A stretch of 54,707 nt of DNA from Anaerobacillus alkalilacustris (GTDB lineage Bacteria > Bacillota > Bacilli > Bacillales > Anaerobacillaceae). The translations under genes and the position numbers were made by a program. Each line of letters begins with the position of its first letter. Position 1 is the stretch's first letter. This document shows, in pieces, positions 8,601 to 17,725 of the stretch. The stretch lies in the NCBI RefSeq assembly GCF_001866005.1, contig NZ_MLQR01000024.1:1-54707 (forward strand). Direction: 5' to 3'. The notes below the pieces were generated by a model. That model had not been told where the DNA came from and made no database searches. It saw nothing but the letters and a program-made list of their open reading frames with translations.

Positions 8601-8679
8601 TGAAATAGTTCATAAACTATTGTCAAAGGAGTTTGTTTTGTATATTATGAAATCTGTAAGTTGAAATATTTCATAAATT
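8601..8679 (+). promoter_or_regulatory. Exporter promoter flanked by two operator-like repeats
   Basis: The promoter is TTGTCA (8620-8625), a 17-base spacer, and TATTAT (8643-8648). Directly repeated operator-like sequences lie at 8601-8618 (TGAAATAGTTCATAAACT) and 8662-8679 (TGAAATATTTCATAAATT). The second contains a perfect 12-bp palindrome, TGAAATATTTCA. Their start-to-start spacing is 61 bp. This is the likely binding region of the divergent TetR protein. Confidence 0.6.
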
Positions 8680-8752
8680 TAAGTGTTTATAATAATTTAA
8701 ACAAAGTCTTGCAGCAAACAAAGAAGTTTGATGGAAAAGAGGAGGCTTTATA

Positions 8753-9664
8753 ATGACGATTTTACAAACAACAAATCTAACAAAGAAGTTTGGTAAATTT
8801 ACGGCATTAAATGCTGTAAATATGGAAGTGAACAAAGGAGAGGTATTTGGTTTTATTGGACCAAATGGAGCTGGAAAATCGACAACTATTCGCATATTAC
8901 TAGGTATTTTGAAGGCAACCGGGGGAGAAGCAAAAATATTTGGTAAGGATGCCTGGAAAGATGCGGTTGAAATTCATAAACGTATTTCGTACGTACCAGG
9001 TGATGTGACACTATGGCCGAATTTAACGGGTGGAGAAGTCATTGATTTATTTACGAAGTTACGAGGGGGAAACAATAAAAGTCGCCGCGAGGAACTAATT
9101 CAAAAATTTGATTTAGACCCATCTAAAAAGTGTCGAACCTATTCAAAGGGTAATAGACAAAAGGTGGCTTTAGTTGCAGCCTTCTCATCGGATGCGGATT
9201 TATATATATTAGATGAGCCTACATCTGGACTTGATCCACTAATGGAAAAAGTATTTCATGAATGTATCATGCATGCTAAACAAGAAGGGAAAAGTGTCTT
9301 ACTTTCCAGTCATATTTTATCTGAAGTAGAAAAGCTATGTGATAAAGTAGGTATTATACGTCAAGGTAAAATCATTGAGTCAGGAACATTAAAAGAATTA
9401 CGTCACTTAACGAGAACGAATTTGCTTGTGGAAACAAAGCAACAGATAACCGATCTAAACAATCTAAAAGGGATTTATGATATCGAAAGGAAAGAACAAG
9501 CCTTATCATTTCAAGTAGATCCAGAAGAATTAGATGCTGTGATGAAATATGTGAGTCAGTTTGGGTTAGTTAGATTAGAAAGTTCACCTCCGAAATTAGA
9601 AGATCTATTTATGCGTCATTATGAAAGGCCAAGTTCTCATATAGGAGTTGGAGGTGAATCTTAA
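8753..9664 (+). CDS. ABC exporter ATPase (polyketide/drug-export type)
   Basis: A 303-residue ABC-2 ATPase of the DrrA/CcmA type. Walker A is GPNGAGKS (about residue 35), the signature region reads YSKGNRQKVAL, where a canonical signature would be LSGGQ, Walker B is LYILDEPTSGLDP and the switch is SSHIL. Residues ~215-303 form the C-terminal extension usual in this group. The YSKGN signature variant is common in ABC-2 exporters such as those in COG3559 neighbourhoods. The gene ends in TAATG, so its stop overlaps the permease start by one base, indicating tight translational coupling. Confidence 0.92.
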   Translation: MTILQTTNLTKKFGKFTALNAVNMEVNKGEVFGFIGPNGAGKSTTIRILLGILKATGGEAKIFGKDAWKDAVEIHKRISYVPGDVTLWPNLTGGEVIDLFTKLRGGNNKSRREELIQKFDLDPSKKCRTYSKGNRQKVALVAAFSSDADLYILDEPTSGLDPLMEKVFHECIMHAKQEGKSVLLSSHILSEVEKLCDKVGIIRQGKIIESGTLKELRHLTRTNLLVETKQQITDLNNLKGIYDIERKEQALSFQVDPEELDAVMKYVSQFGLVRLESSPPKLEDLFMRHYERPSSHIGVGGES

Positions 9665-11268
9665 TGTGGAAGCAGTTCTACACTCAAACAGGAAGACTGT
9701 CTTATTTCATTTTAAGACGTGATCGAATTCGTATTCCTATTTGGTTACTTTCGCTAACTTTGGTCACGCTTCTTACTGCAAATGCTTTTACTGGACTATA
9801 CCAAACAGAAGCAGAGCGTCAGATTGTTGCTGAGACAATGAGAAATCCGGCAATGACAGCAATGGTTGGCCCGGGGTTTGGATTAGACAATTATACGGAA
9901 GGCGCGATGATGGCTCATCAAATGTTGTTATTTACTGCAATTGTTGTAGCAATTATGAGTATTTTACTCGTAACACGACATACACGAGATGATGAAGAAG
10001 AAGGTCGGATCGAATTAATTCGTTCTCTTCCAGTTGGACGATTATCTAATTTAAGTTCAACAGTGATTGTATTATTTATAGTAAACGTTATTTTGGCCTT
10101 ATTGATTGGTTTTGGATTGTATTCTTTAGGAATAGAAAGTATAGATCTACAAGGATCACTCCTTTATGGGGCAGCATTAGGAGCAACTGGAATTTTCTTC
10201 ACTTCTATTACTGCATTTTTTGCCCAATTTTCGTCAACTACGAGAGGAACGATTGGTTATGCCTTTACTTTGTTAATGATTGCTTACTTAATTCGGGCGG
10301 TCGGGGATGTTAGTAACGAGATACTTTCATGGTTCTCGCCTCTTGGTTGGGTTTTGCAAACCAAAGTGTATGTTAATAATGATTGGTGGCCGATAATTTT
10401 TACAGTAGTCATAGCACTTCTAGTGGTGGGAGTTGCTTTTTATTTGAACGCCAACCGTGATTTAGGTGCAGGTTTATTACCGACAAGGCCCGGTAGAAAA
10501 TATGCGTCACGTTTTCTGTTAAGTCCAATTGGACTGCCTTTTAGACTTCAGCAAACCGGAATTATTGCATGGGCAATTGGAATGTTTATATTAGGAACGT
10601 CTTATGGATCTGTACTAGGTGATTTGGAAACATTTCTTGAAAGTAACGAAATGCTAAGAGAGATGTTACAAGCGGTAGAAGGATTATCGTTAACTGAACA
10701 ATATTTAACGATGCTAATGTCGGTAATCGCAATGCTATGTACGATCCCTGCTTTAATGTTTATATTAAAGCTGAAAGGTGAGGAGAAAAGAGGACATCTT
10801 GAACATATCCTTGCTCGTTCGGTATCCCGTACAAAGATAATGGGAAGTTATTTTTTCATTTCCATTGTGTTTGGCTCAATGATGTTATTCCTCGCGGTAA
10901 TTGGTCTTTGGGCAGCTGCAACAGGAGTGATGGATGATCCGCTGTCATTTGAAACGTTATTTGGAGCAGGGATGGTTTATTTACCAGCGATGTGGGTGAT
11001 GATTGGGGTAGCCGTTCTCCTTGTTGGACTTTTCCCTTCAATGACAGGTATAAGTTGGTTGTATTTAGCTTACTCTTTCTTTGTTGTTTATTTAGGTGGT
11101 TTGCTCCAATTCCCTGAGTGGGTAGGGAAAGCCTCACCATTCGGTCATGTACCAAAACTTCCGGTAGAAGACTTCGATTTTTTAAAAGTCTTATTGCTAA
11201 CAATTGTCGCAATTGCTCTCGTTTTACTTGGATTTTTAGGATATAATAAGCGTGATATTGACGAATAA
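9664..11268 (+). CDS. ABC exporter permease, TnrB3/COG3559-like
   Basis: A 534-residue membrane protein with about twelve hydrophobic segments in two halves, roughly residues 20-270 and 290-530. This length and two-fold layout match the exporters of polyketide antibiotics group (COG3559, tetronasin-resistance TnrB3-like), which pairs with a single DrrA-like ATPase. Recognisable segments are RHTRDDEEEGRIELIRSLPVG in the first half and KGEEKRGHLEHILARSVSR in the equivalent place of the second half, which supports an internal duplication. The substrate is unknown; drug or lipid-like toxin export is inferred. A terminator follows at 11276. Confidence 0.87.
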   Translation: MWKQFYTQTGRLSYFILRRDRIRIPIWLLSLTLVTLLTANAFTGLYQTEAERQIVAETMRNPAMTAMVGPGFGLDNYTEGAMMAHQMLLFTAIVVAIMSILLVTRHTRDDEEEGRIELIRSLPVGRLSNLSSTVIVLFIVNVILALLIGFGLYSLGIESIDLQGSLLYGAALGATGIFFTSITAFFAQFSSTTRGTIGYAFTLLMIAYLIRAVGDVSNEILSWFSPLGWVLQTKVYVNNDWWPIIFTVVIALLVVGVAFYLNANRDLGAGLLPTRPGRKYASRFLLSPIGLPFRLQQTGIIAWAIGMFILGTSYGSVLGDLETFLESNEMLREMLQAVEGLSLTEQYLTMLMSVIAMLCTIPALMFILKLKGEEKRGHLEHILARSVSRTKIMGSYFFISIVFGSMMLFLAVIGLWAAATGVMDDPLSFETLFGAGMVYLPAMWVMIGVAVLLVGLFPSMTGISWLYLAYSFFVVYLGGLLQFPEWVGKASPFGHVPKLPVEDFDFLKVLLLTIVAIALVLLGFLGYNKRDIDE

Positions 11269-11275
11269 TAATAAG

Positions 11276-11313
11276 AAAAAGCACATTCTAAGTAAGAAAA
11301 GAATGTGCTTTTC
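11276..11313 (+). terminator. Rho-independent terminator of the ABC exporter operon
   Basis: AAAAGCACATTC (11277-11288) pairs perfectly with GAATGTGCTTTT (11301-11312), eight bases after the exporter stop codon. Confidence 0.85.
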
Positions 11314-11343
11314 GTATAACTTTTGTAGTAGGGAGGTAAATTT

Positions 11344-12234
11344 GTGAGAGAATTATTTCAGACTAATCGTGACGAATTTATTAAATTTATTAACTATTTA
11401 AAGGATTTAATTTTTATTATGGAAGTTATAAGTGAACGTGAATTTCGTTATCTAATTGTGAACGATGCAGCAAAAGAAGCACTTAATTGCTCGAATATGA
11501 TAGGTTTAAAGATAGAGGATGTTGTTTCGATGCAAGATGCCAAATTTTTAATCGAAAAGTATCGAGAAGTCATAATCAATAAAAAAGAAAACAACTTTGT
11601 TGCACGATACCAAAAAGATAAGTATGGTGAAACGGTTCTAAGTCCTATCTTTAATGAAGAAAATGATGTCGTTTATATCATTGGCGTTACACGTGATGTT
11701 ACTGCTCGTCACCTTTACGAAGAAAAAATTCGTCATTTGGCCTTTTATGATTCGTTAACAGGACTTCCTAATCGAGAGTTATTTAATAGAGATCTAAATC
11801 GTGCAATGGAAAATGCAAATAGACTGAAAAGTAAATTGGCATTGCTTTATATTGATTGTGATAATTTGAAGCCAGTTAATGATCAGTATGGGCATGATAT
11901 AGGGGATCAATTTTTAATAGAGGTTGCAAAAAGGTTACATAGAAGTGTGAGAGTTAATGACAGTCTAGCTCGTATAGGTGGTGATGAATTTAATATATTA
12001 TTAACAGGAATTAATAAAAATAAAGATATTATCAAAATTGTTAATAGAATTTATAGTACAATGAAAAGAGATTGGATTTATGCAAACATAAAGGTTGATA
12101 TACACATTAGTATAGGAATTGCTGTCTTTCCAACTCATGCAAAAGATGCACATAGATTATTAAAAAAAGCGGATATAGCTCTATATAAAGCTAAGCAATG
12201 TGGACGTAATTGTTATTGTTTTTCTGATAGTTAA
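11344..12234 (+). CDS. PAS-GGDEF diguanylate cyclase with inhibitory site
   Basis: A 296-residue soluble protein that would make c-di-GMP from two GTP. A PAS domain occupies about residues 12-125 (ending in VIGVTRDVTARH) and a GGDEF domain 130-295, opening with FYDSLTGLPNRELFNRDL. The active site GGDEF is intact at 212-216. The I-site RxxD is present as RVND at 203-206, exactly five residues before it, which predicts feedback inhibition by c-di-GMP. The start is a GTG seven bases after GGGAGG; no nearby ATG fits. It is probably co-transcribed with the GGDEF-EAL protein 32 bases downstream. The PAS ligand is unknown. Confidence 0.93.
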   Translation: MRELFQTNRDEFIKFINYLKDLIFIMEVISEREFRYLIVNDAAKEALNCSNMIGLKIEDVVSMQDAKFLIEKYREVIINKKENNFVARYQKDKYGETVLSPIFNEENDVVYIIGVTRDVTARHLYEEKIRHLAFYDSLTGLPNRELFNRDLNRAMENANRLKSKLALLYIDCDNLKPVNDQYGHDIGDQFLIEVAKRLHRSVRVNDSLARIGGDEFNILLTGINKNKDIIKIVNRIYSTMKRDWIYANIKVDIHISIGIAVFPTHAKDAHRLLKKADIALYKAKQCGRNCYCFSDS

Positions 12235-12266
12235 TGGAATACAACAAAATTTTTTATAGATAAAAT

Positions 12267-14855
12267 ATGAAAAGGTTTGATGTTATGAAAAGTGTAGAGC
12301 ATGATTATTTATTACAATCTTTAATAAAGCAAAATGAAGTATTAGAAAAAATCTCTCAAGGGGAAGACCTAATTCATGTACTTGAAACAATAATTTTAAG
12401 TATAGAAGACATATTTAGTGACGTAATGTGTTCGGTCCTTTTTTGGGATGATAAGCAAAAAATATTAAAGAATGCTATCGGACCAAGTTTACCTCAGGAA
12501 TACTTAGCTTCATTAAATAACGGGGTGAAAATAGGACCAAATGAAGGATCTTGTGGGACAGCAGCGTTCTTTGGTGAAACAGTGATTGTTACAGATATTT
12601 CTTTAGATCGACTATGGAGTAAATATAGAGATTTACCATTATCTTTTGGGTTGAGATCTTGTTGGTCAAAACCAATACATTCCCCAGAAAGAAAATTGTT
12701 GGGAACTTTTGCATTTTATTATTCGAAACCACACCAACCGTCAATGAGTGAAATTGATGTATTTGAAAGATTTACGTACTTAGCGGGAATTGCGATGGAA
12801 AGGCAAAAAGTTGAGCAAAAACGTGAAAAATATGAGTTAATGGCTGAAAATATTACAGAGTTACTTCTTATTTTAGATCCGAAAGGGTACATAACCTATG
12901 CATCGCCTTCTTTTAAAACAACATTAGGATATGATCCAGACGAGCTCCTTGGGAAGTATTCATTCGACTATTTACCATTAAATAATGTAAAATTTCTTTC
13001 AGAGGAATTTGGGAAAATTGTAAAAGAAAAAGCCGATGATTTTAAAATAATTAATATTATGAATAGAGATGGAAAGTATGTACCAATTGAAGTGACAGGC
13101 GTCCCCGTGTTGGAAAAAAGCGGTGAGGTAAAAAATATTGTTATGGTTGGTCGGGATATTCAAGAAAGAAAAATAATTGAAAAAGCATTGAAAGAAAGTG
13201 AAGAAAGATATCGATTATTGGTCGACTCATCACCAGATGCCATACTTGTTCACGATAATGGAGAGATTGTCTATACGAATAAATCCGGCGCTACTCTTAT
13301 CGGCATCGATAAACCTAGTACAATTTTTGGGAATTCTATCTATTCATATATTGATCCAAAAGACCATCCGATTATTATTAATAGATTAAAACAGTACTAT
13401 TGTGGAGAAGCGGAGATGCTAGATCCAGTTGAAGTAAAAGTTATCAAATGTAATGGTGAAAGCGTAAACATTGAAATTACCTCTCGTGTGGTTATTTATG
13501 AAGGGAGAACTTGTGTCCAATCTATTGCCAGAAATATTACAGATAGAAAAAAGAACGAAGAAAAAATTAAATTTTTGGCCTATCACGATCATTTAACAAA
13601 GTTACCTAATCGTTTTTATTTTAATGAATTAATTCAAAAGCAACTTGATAATATGAAACAAGTAAAACATAAAATGGCTATTTTATGTTTTGATCTTGAT
13701 AATTTTAAACAATTAAATGAATCTCTTGGTCACTCTATGGCAGACAATGTTCTAAAAACAGTTTCCGAGAAAATTCGTAAATGTATACCAATTGATGCAG
13801 TTATTGCAAGAGTTTCTGGAGATGAGTTTTCAATTTTACTTCCTAATATAGAAAATATAGAGCAAGTAGAATTTATATCCAAAACGATATTGGCCACTTG
13901 TAACGATGAAGTTTCTATAGAAGGACGTAGTATAAAGACACCAGTAAGTATCGGGGTTAGCGTTTATCCTTCTCATGGGAAAGATCGAGAGGAATTAGTT
14001 AGGAAAGCCAACTTAGCATTGGATACTGCCAAACAAAAAGGAAAAAATAATTTTCAATTATATACAGAAGAGATTAAGAATAAGTTTGTTAGAAAAAGAA
14101 AATTGGCTGAAGATTTGAAATACGCGATCGAGAATCATCAATTTTTTATTTGTTATCAACCGATCATAAATACAATGAAAAATAAAGTATGTTCTGTTGA
14201 AGCATTATTACGTTGGAAACACCCATTCGAAGGGATGATTTCACCTGGAGAGTTTATTCCGATATCTGAAGATAATGGGACAATTGTTCCAATAGGAGAA
14301 TGGGTTTTAAGAAGTGCTTGCTTTCAAGTGAAACAGTGGCAACAACGAGGTTTTTATGATTTAGTATTAAAGGTAAATTTGTCAGTTCGGCAGTTTGAAC
14401 AAGAGAATTTTGTAGAGATGATTGCCAATGTACTAAAGGATACCAGTTATAATCCACAACTACTAGAGTTGGAAATTACCGAGAGTATATTAATGCAAAA
14501 TACAGAGCAAACAATAGAAATATTAAATAAGCTAAAAAAGTTGGGGGTTAAGATTTCACTTGATGACTTTGGTAAGGGCTTCTCTTCACTTTCATATTTA
14601 ACCGATTTTTCTTTCGATGTATTAAAAATTGATCGTTCGTTTATACAGAAGGTTTTAATAGACGAGAAATCTGCTGCAATCGTTAATACCGTTATCAATT
14701 TAGCTCATCAATTAAATTTAAGAGTCGTTGCTGAAGGAGTAGAAACTGAAGAACAATTCAAGTTTTTAGTAAATAATCAATGTGAGGAAGTTCAAGGTTT
14801 CTTCTTTAGTCACCCTTTACCAGTAGAAGATTTTGAACGGCTATATTGTACCTAA
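12267..14855 (+). CDS. GAF-PAS-PAS-GGDEF-EAL c-di-GMP enzyme
   Basis: An 862-residue cytoplasmic multidomain protein: GAF ~20-185, PAS ~190-310, PAS ~315-435, GGDEF ~440-600 and EAL ~605-860. The GGDEF motif is SGDEF (517-521) and there is no RxxD before it, so cyclase activity is doubtful. The EAL domain looks complete, with EALLRW (from residue 645), NLSVRQF, ELEITES, the DDFG loop, KIDRSF, AEGVET and QGFFFS. It therefore probably degrades c-di-GMP, with the SGDEF domain as a possible GTP-sensing module. It follows the cyclase gene directly, so one operon encodes synthesis and breakdown. No membrane segment is seen. A second ATG lies 18 codons downstream of none better, so the ATG at 12267 is kept despite a weak ribosome binding site. 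Confidence 0.92.
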   Translation: MKRFDVMKSVEHDYLLQSLIKQNEVLEKISQGEDLIHVLETIILSIEDIFSDVMCSVLFWDDKQKILKNAIGPSLPQEYLASLNNGVKIGPNEGSCGTAAFFGETVIVTDISLDRLWSKYRDLPLSFGLRSCWSKPIHSPERKLLGTFAFYYSKPHQPSMSEIDVFERFTYLAGIAMERQKVEQKREKYELMAENITELLLILDPKGYITYASPSFKTTLGYDPDELLGKYSFDYLPLNNVKFLSEEFGKIVKEKADDFKIINIMNRDGKYVPIEVTGVPVLEKSGEVKNIVMVGRDIQERKIIEKALKESEERYRLLVDSSPDAILVHDNGEIVYTNKSGATLIGIDKPSTIFGNSIYSYIDPKDHPIIINRLKQYYCGEAEMLDPVEVKVIKCNGESVNIEITSRVVIYEGRTCVQSIARNITDRKKNEEKIKFLAYHDHLTKLPNRFYFNELIQKQLDNMKQVKHKMAILCFDLDNFKQLNESLGHSMADNVLKTVSEKIRKCIPIDAVIARVSGDEFSILLPNIENIEQVEFISKTILATCNDEVSIEGRSIKTPVSIGVSVYPSHGKDREELVRKANLALDTAKQKGKNNFQLYTEEIKNKFVRKRKLAEDLKYAIENHQFFICYQPIINTMKNKVCSVEALLRWKHPFEGMISPGEFIPISEDNGTIVPIGEWVLRSACFQVKQWQQRGFYDLVLKVNLSVRQFEQENFVEMIANVLKDTSYNPQLLELEITESILMQNTEQTIEILNKLKKLGVKISLDDFGKGFSSLSYLTDFSFDVLKIDRSFIQKVLIDEKSAAIVNTVINLAHQLNLRVVAEGVETEEQFKFLVNNQCEEVQGFFFSHPLPVEDFERLYCT

Positions 14856-14869
14856 ATAGTATGTTTGAG

Positions 14870-14922
14870 AAACCCTTGCTGAATAACTAATTTTATGGCT
14901 TATTCAGCAAGGGTTTATTGTT
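14870..14922 (+). terminator. Rho-independent terminator of the c-di-GMP gene pair
   Basis: AAACCCTTGCTGAATAA pairs with TTATTCAGCAAGGGTTT and is followed by ATTGTTTG. The long, nearly perfect 17-bp stem lies between convergent genes and could serve both. Confidence 0.85.
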
Positions 14923-14948
14923 TGTATATCGTCATCGATTACCCAGTA

Positions 14949-15602
14949 TTACTTGTTCCAATCAAAATTAATTTCTCGTAAAAAGGCCCTTGCTAAAATC
15001 ATATGTCCAGTAGCGGTAGGGTGAATACGGTCCCATGCCAACGTCGAAGGGTAAAGGTCCTTTAAGACTTGGTTAAAAGCTGCTTGTGTATCGACAAAAA
15101 TACAGTCGTGCTCTTCAGCGATATGGCTAACAACTGAACCATATCGGTCCATTGTTTGGCGCATGGCGTCTTGTTCATTACTTTCTATATAAAAAGGTGT
15201 CATCAGTACAATCCCTTTTACATGAGGACTTGTTTCATTAATTAGTTTTCTCAGCGTTTCCTCATACTCTTCGATGTACACGTGCCAATCTTTAATGAAT
15301 GGTGTATCATATTGCCGCCAAACATCGTTGATCCCAATCATAATTGTTAACCAATCAGGTTGTTGCTTTAGCACATCAGTTTTCCACCTTTTTGCTAAGT
15401 CGCGAACAGTGTTTCCATTAACTCCTTTATTAACAATTCTAATGCTTAACTCTGGATAAACAGACTGTATGAGTGCATCAATGTAAGATACATAACCTTT
15501 GCCTAACGCACCGAATAAACCTTCCCCTTCTGGTTTCGTTCTTTCACAATCTGTCACCGAATCTCCGATAAACAATAATTTTTGACCTTTTTCAAGCTTC
15601 AT
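14949..15602 (-). CDS. SGNH/GDSL-family esterase
   Basis: A 217-residue hydrolase of the SGNH fold without a signal peptide. Block I is LLFIGDSVTD with the nucleophile Ser15. Block II glycine lies in NGNTVRDLA, block III is GINDVW with the oxyanion Asn, and block V is DRIHPT with the catalytic Asp and His. The closest functional class I can name is lysophospholipase/acetylxylan or rhamnogalacturonan acetylesterase-like. A GH105-type pectin hydrolase elsewhere in the window (25.2 kb) makes sugar deacetylation plausible, yet the two are not linked. An AAGGTGACA-type ribosome binding site precedes the ATG. Confidence 0.88.
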   Translation of the reverse strand: MKLEKGQKLLFIGDSVTDCERTKPEGEGLFGALGKGYVSYIDALIQSVYPELSIRIVNKGVNGNTVRDLAKRWKTDVLKQQPDWLTIMIGINDVWRQYDTPFIKDWHVYIEEYEETLRKLINETSPHVKGIVLMTPFYIESNEQDAMRQTMDRYGSVVSHIAEEHDCIFVDTQAAFNQVLKDLYPSTLAWDRIHPTATGHMILARAFLREINFDWNK

Positions 15603-15677
15603 TTTATGTCACCTTCCTAGTGTCATTATTAATCAATAATGTAAGATATCCAATAGATTAGAAGATTTAAATAGTTC

Positions 15678-16307
15678 TTAAACTCCAGTTTCTGATAATT
15701 GTAATAACTCACTTACTGTAACAAGTTGATAACCTTGCTCCTTCAGTTCAGTGGCAAGGATTCGTACAGCTTCAACAGTTTGTGAACGATCACCACGACT
15801 ATCGTGAAAGAGAAGAATACTTCCACTTCTTATATGATTGCGGGTTTTCGATAAGATAAAATCAATTCCTGGTTGTTCCCAATCTAATGCGTCAAGGTTA
15901 AGTGCTCCAATTACCTTACATCCTAATTTTTCTGATATGGAGATGACTACTTCATTGTAATCTAGGTAGGGTGGGCGAAAGGTAGCTGGTTTTATACCTG
16001 TCATTTCTGTTATTATTTGATCAGTTCGTGTAAGTTCGGTTTCGCAGTCACTTAATTGTATTTGAGTTAACTTCGGATGAGAATATGAGTGGTTCCCTAT
16101 TTCATGTTTTTGATCTACTACAGTTTTTACAATTTCCGGATGTTTTATCATTTGGTCACCAATCATATAAAAAGTTGCTTTCCCACCAACTTCTTGAAAT
16201 ATTTGTAATAACTGTTGAGTATAGATAGGATTTGGTCCATCATCAAATGTAATGGCTACAGCTTTATGTAACGATTGAACTTCATTAATAATTTTTATTT
16301 CTTCCAT
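15678..16307 (-). CDS. Polysaccharide deacetylase (NodB domain)
   Basis: A 209-residue carbohydrate esterase 4 protein. The NodB motifs are in order: AITFDDGP (motif 1, catalytic Asp22 and metal Asp23), HSYSHP (metal histidines), RPPYLDYN (motif 3), DALDWEQPG (motif 4) and LFHDSRG (motif 5). It would remove N-acetyl groups from peptidoglycan, chitin or related polymers. No signal peptide is visible, which is unusual for a wall-acting enzyme but common among short Bacillus homologues. The ATG has a GGAGAG ribosome binding site. It stands next to the SGNH esterase on the same strand with a 75-bp gap, so both could be transcribed together. Confidence 0.92.
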   Translation of the reverse strand: MEEIKIINEVQSLHKAVAITFDDGPNPIYTQQLLQIFQEVGGKATFYMIGDQMIKHPEIVKTVVDQKHEIGNHSYSHPKLTQIQLSDCETELTRTDQIITEMTGIKPATFRPPYLDYNEVVISISEKLGCKVIGALNLDALDWEQPGIDFILSKTRNHIRSGSILLFHDSRGDRSQTVEAVRILATELKEQGYQLVTVSELLQLSETGV

Positions 16308-16423
16308 TTGTAACTCTCCTTTCAGAATAATAAGTTAACTATACTAATCTAATAATAGTATAAATTGGTATGACAGAAAAAAGAATAGAAAATAGTAGAT
16401 AAATAGGTATATCGTCTATACAA

Positions 16424-16465
16424 AAAAATCCTTACTAACCGATGTTGCTGTTAGTAAGGATTTTT
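16424..16465 (-). terminator. Rho-independent terminator of the DUF438 operon
   Basis: AAAAATCCTTACTAAC pairs with GTTAGTAAGGATTTTT around a short loop. On the minus strand it lies just after the stop at 16479 and ends in a T-run. Confidence 0.85.
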
Positions 16466-16478
16466 ACAATTAATTTTT

Positions 16479-17711
16479 TTAAGACATTAAACGTTTCTCT
16501 CCAGTAATAGCTTGAATTGGTTGTATATTTTGAGTGAATTCCACTGTTCCCTTATACGTACCGTCTTGATCTCGAACTGCAAAGTAGCGAATATATACAA
16601 ATTTATTGTGGAAATTAATCCAAAAATCCTCTACATCTTTTTTGCCAGATTTAAAGTCGTCCAATAATGCATTTACAATGTGAGCACTTTGTGGTGGATG
16701 ACAGTTTTGTACTGTTCGACCAATGATTGACTTAGTACGGTGGAAAATTCGCTCCTTACCGTGTGAAAAATAGCGTACAACATCGTTTTCATCAATAAAT
16801 GTAATATCTATTGGAAGGTGGTTCATCATTAACTCTATTTGATCTAAAGATAAAATCCCAGTTTCTAGTTGAATGACTCCTTCTTTCATAAAGGATTGAT
16901 CTAATAAATCTGCTCGTTCAGGCTGCCATGGTGTTGGTGGGTCGATAAATGTGTAGCCAATCACATCACCCTCACGTTCAATCTTAAGCCATTCATCTTC
17001 TGTTAACTTTTCCATAGACATCGGTAATAAAATGTTTTCCTCTTTATAAATCATCTCTGAAACTTCTTCAATAATATATTCTACTTTTGTTATTAGTTCT
17101 TCTAATTGGCGAGTGCCGTCATTGAGTTGATTACGTGCTTCTTTAATTGCTGCTCGTATTCTATCATCGACACCCCACATTACTTTCGTTGGTCCAAAAA
17201 TACCGACTTTCTCTAAATATGGAAAAAGTAAATTTTCTTTACGGCTATAGTGATTATCTATTTCTAGGAGTTCTGTTAAATCATTAAAAAGTTTTTCTTT
17301 ATTTTCATCACTTTGATCACGTTGATATTGATCCTTATGAAGACTAAGTTTGAAATTAACGAATTTATCAATTTCTCGATTTTCCTTAAAAAATGTGTGT
17401 ACAGGGTGTCCTGGTTTAGTTCCAAGAGCTTCATCGCTGTGAATTTCCTCAATAGAACCTTTGAAAACTTCTGTATGGACCGAACAAAGGCGTTGAACCT
17501 CTTCTACAGAAATACCTTCCTCGATCATTAAGGCTTGCTCCATTTGAGAAATTTCATTGACACTTACTTTATCAATGGCCTGTTGAAACCGTTCTTTTAC
17601 TTCATCTACATTTTTTCCGTCGTGTAATTCTTTTATGATCTCTTTTAATAGTTTTTGTCTTTGAGATTGATTTAACTCCTGTTTTTCACGGTTATTTATC
17701 ATTTCACTCAT
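16479..17711 (-). CDS. DUF438-hemerythrin-PAS protein
   Basis: A 410-residue soluble protein. DUF438 covers about residues 15-80 and a hemerythrin HHE-type four-helix domain 95-240. The likely iron-binding residues are in HPVHTFFKENREID, DNHYSRKENLLFPYLE and MIYKEENILLPMS. A PAS domain lies at about 285-400 (FIDENDVVRYFSHGKERIF and RTVQNCHPP). Proteins of this layout are thought to sense or handle oxygen, nitric oxide or iron, and they typically sit behind a DUF1858 gene as here (14-bp gap). The stop is followed by a terminator. The mechanism is not established; a di-iron redox sensor is my inference. Confidence 0.88.
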   Translation of the reverse strand: MSEMINNREKQELNQSQRQKLLKEIIKELHDGKNVDEVKERFQQAIDKVSVNEISQMEQALMIEEGISVEEVQRLCSVHTEVFKGSIEEIHSDEALGTKPGHPVHTFFKENREIDKFVNFKLSLHKDQYQRDQSDENKEKLFNDLTELLEIDNHYSRKENLLFPYLEKVGIFGPTKVMWGVDDRIRAAIKEARNQLNDGTRQLEELITKVEYIIEEVSEMIYKEENILLPMSMEKLTEDEWLKIEREGDVIGYTFIDPPTPWQPERADLLDQSFMKEGVIQLETGILSLDQIELMMNHLPIDITFIDENDVVRYFSHGKERIFHRTKSIIGRTVQNCHPPQSAHIVNALLDDFKSGKKDVEDFWINFHNKFVYIRYFAVRDQDGTYKGTVEFTQNIQPIQAITGEKRLMS

Positions 17712-17725
17712 TTAATTCAACTCCA

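Noticed and set aside
10856..11284. 142-codon minus-strand frame
   Set aside because: It lies opposite the ABC exporter permease, whose membrane-protein sequence and operon position are convincing. No ribosome binding site is seen.
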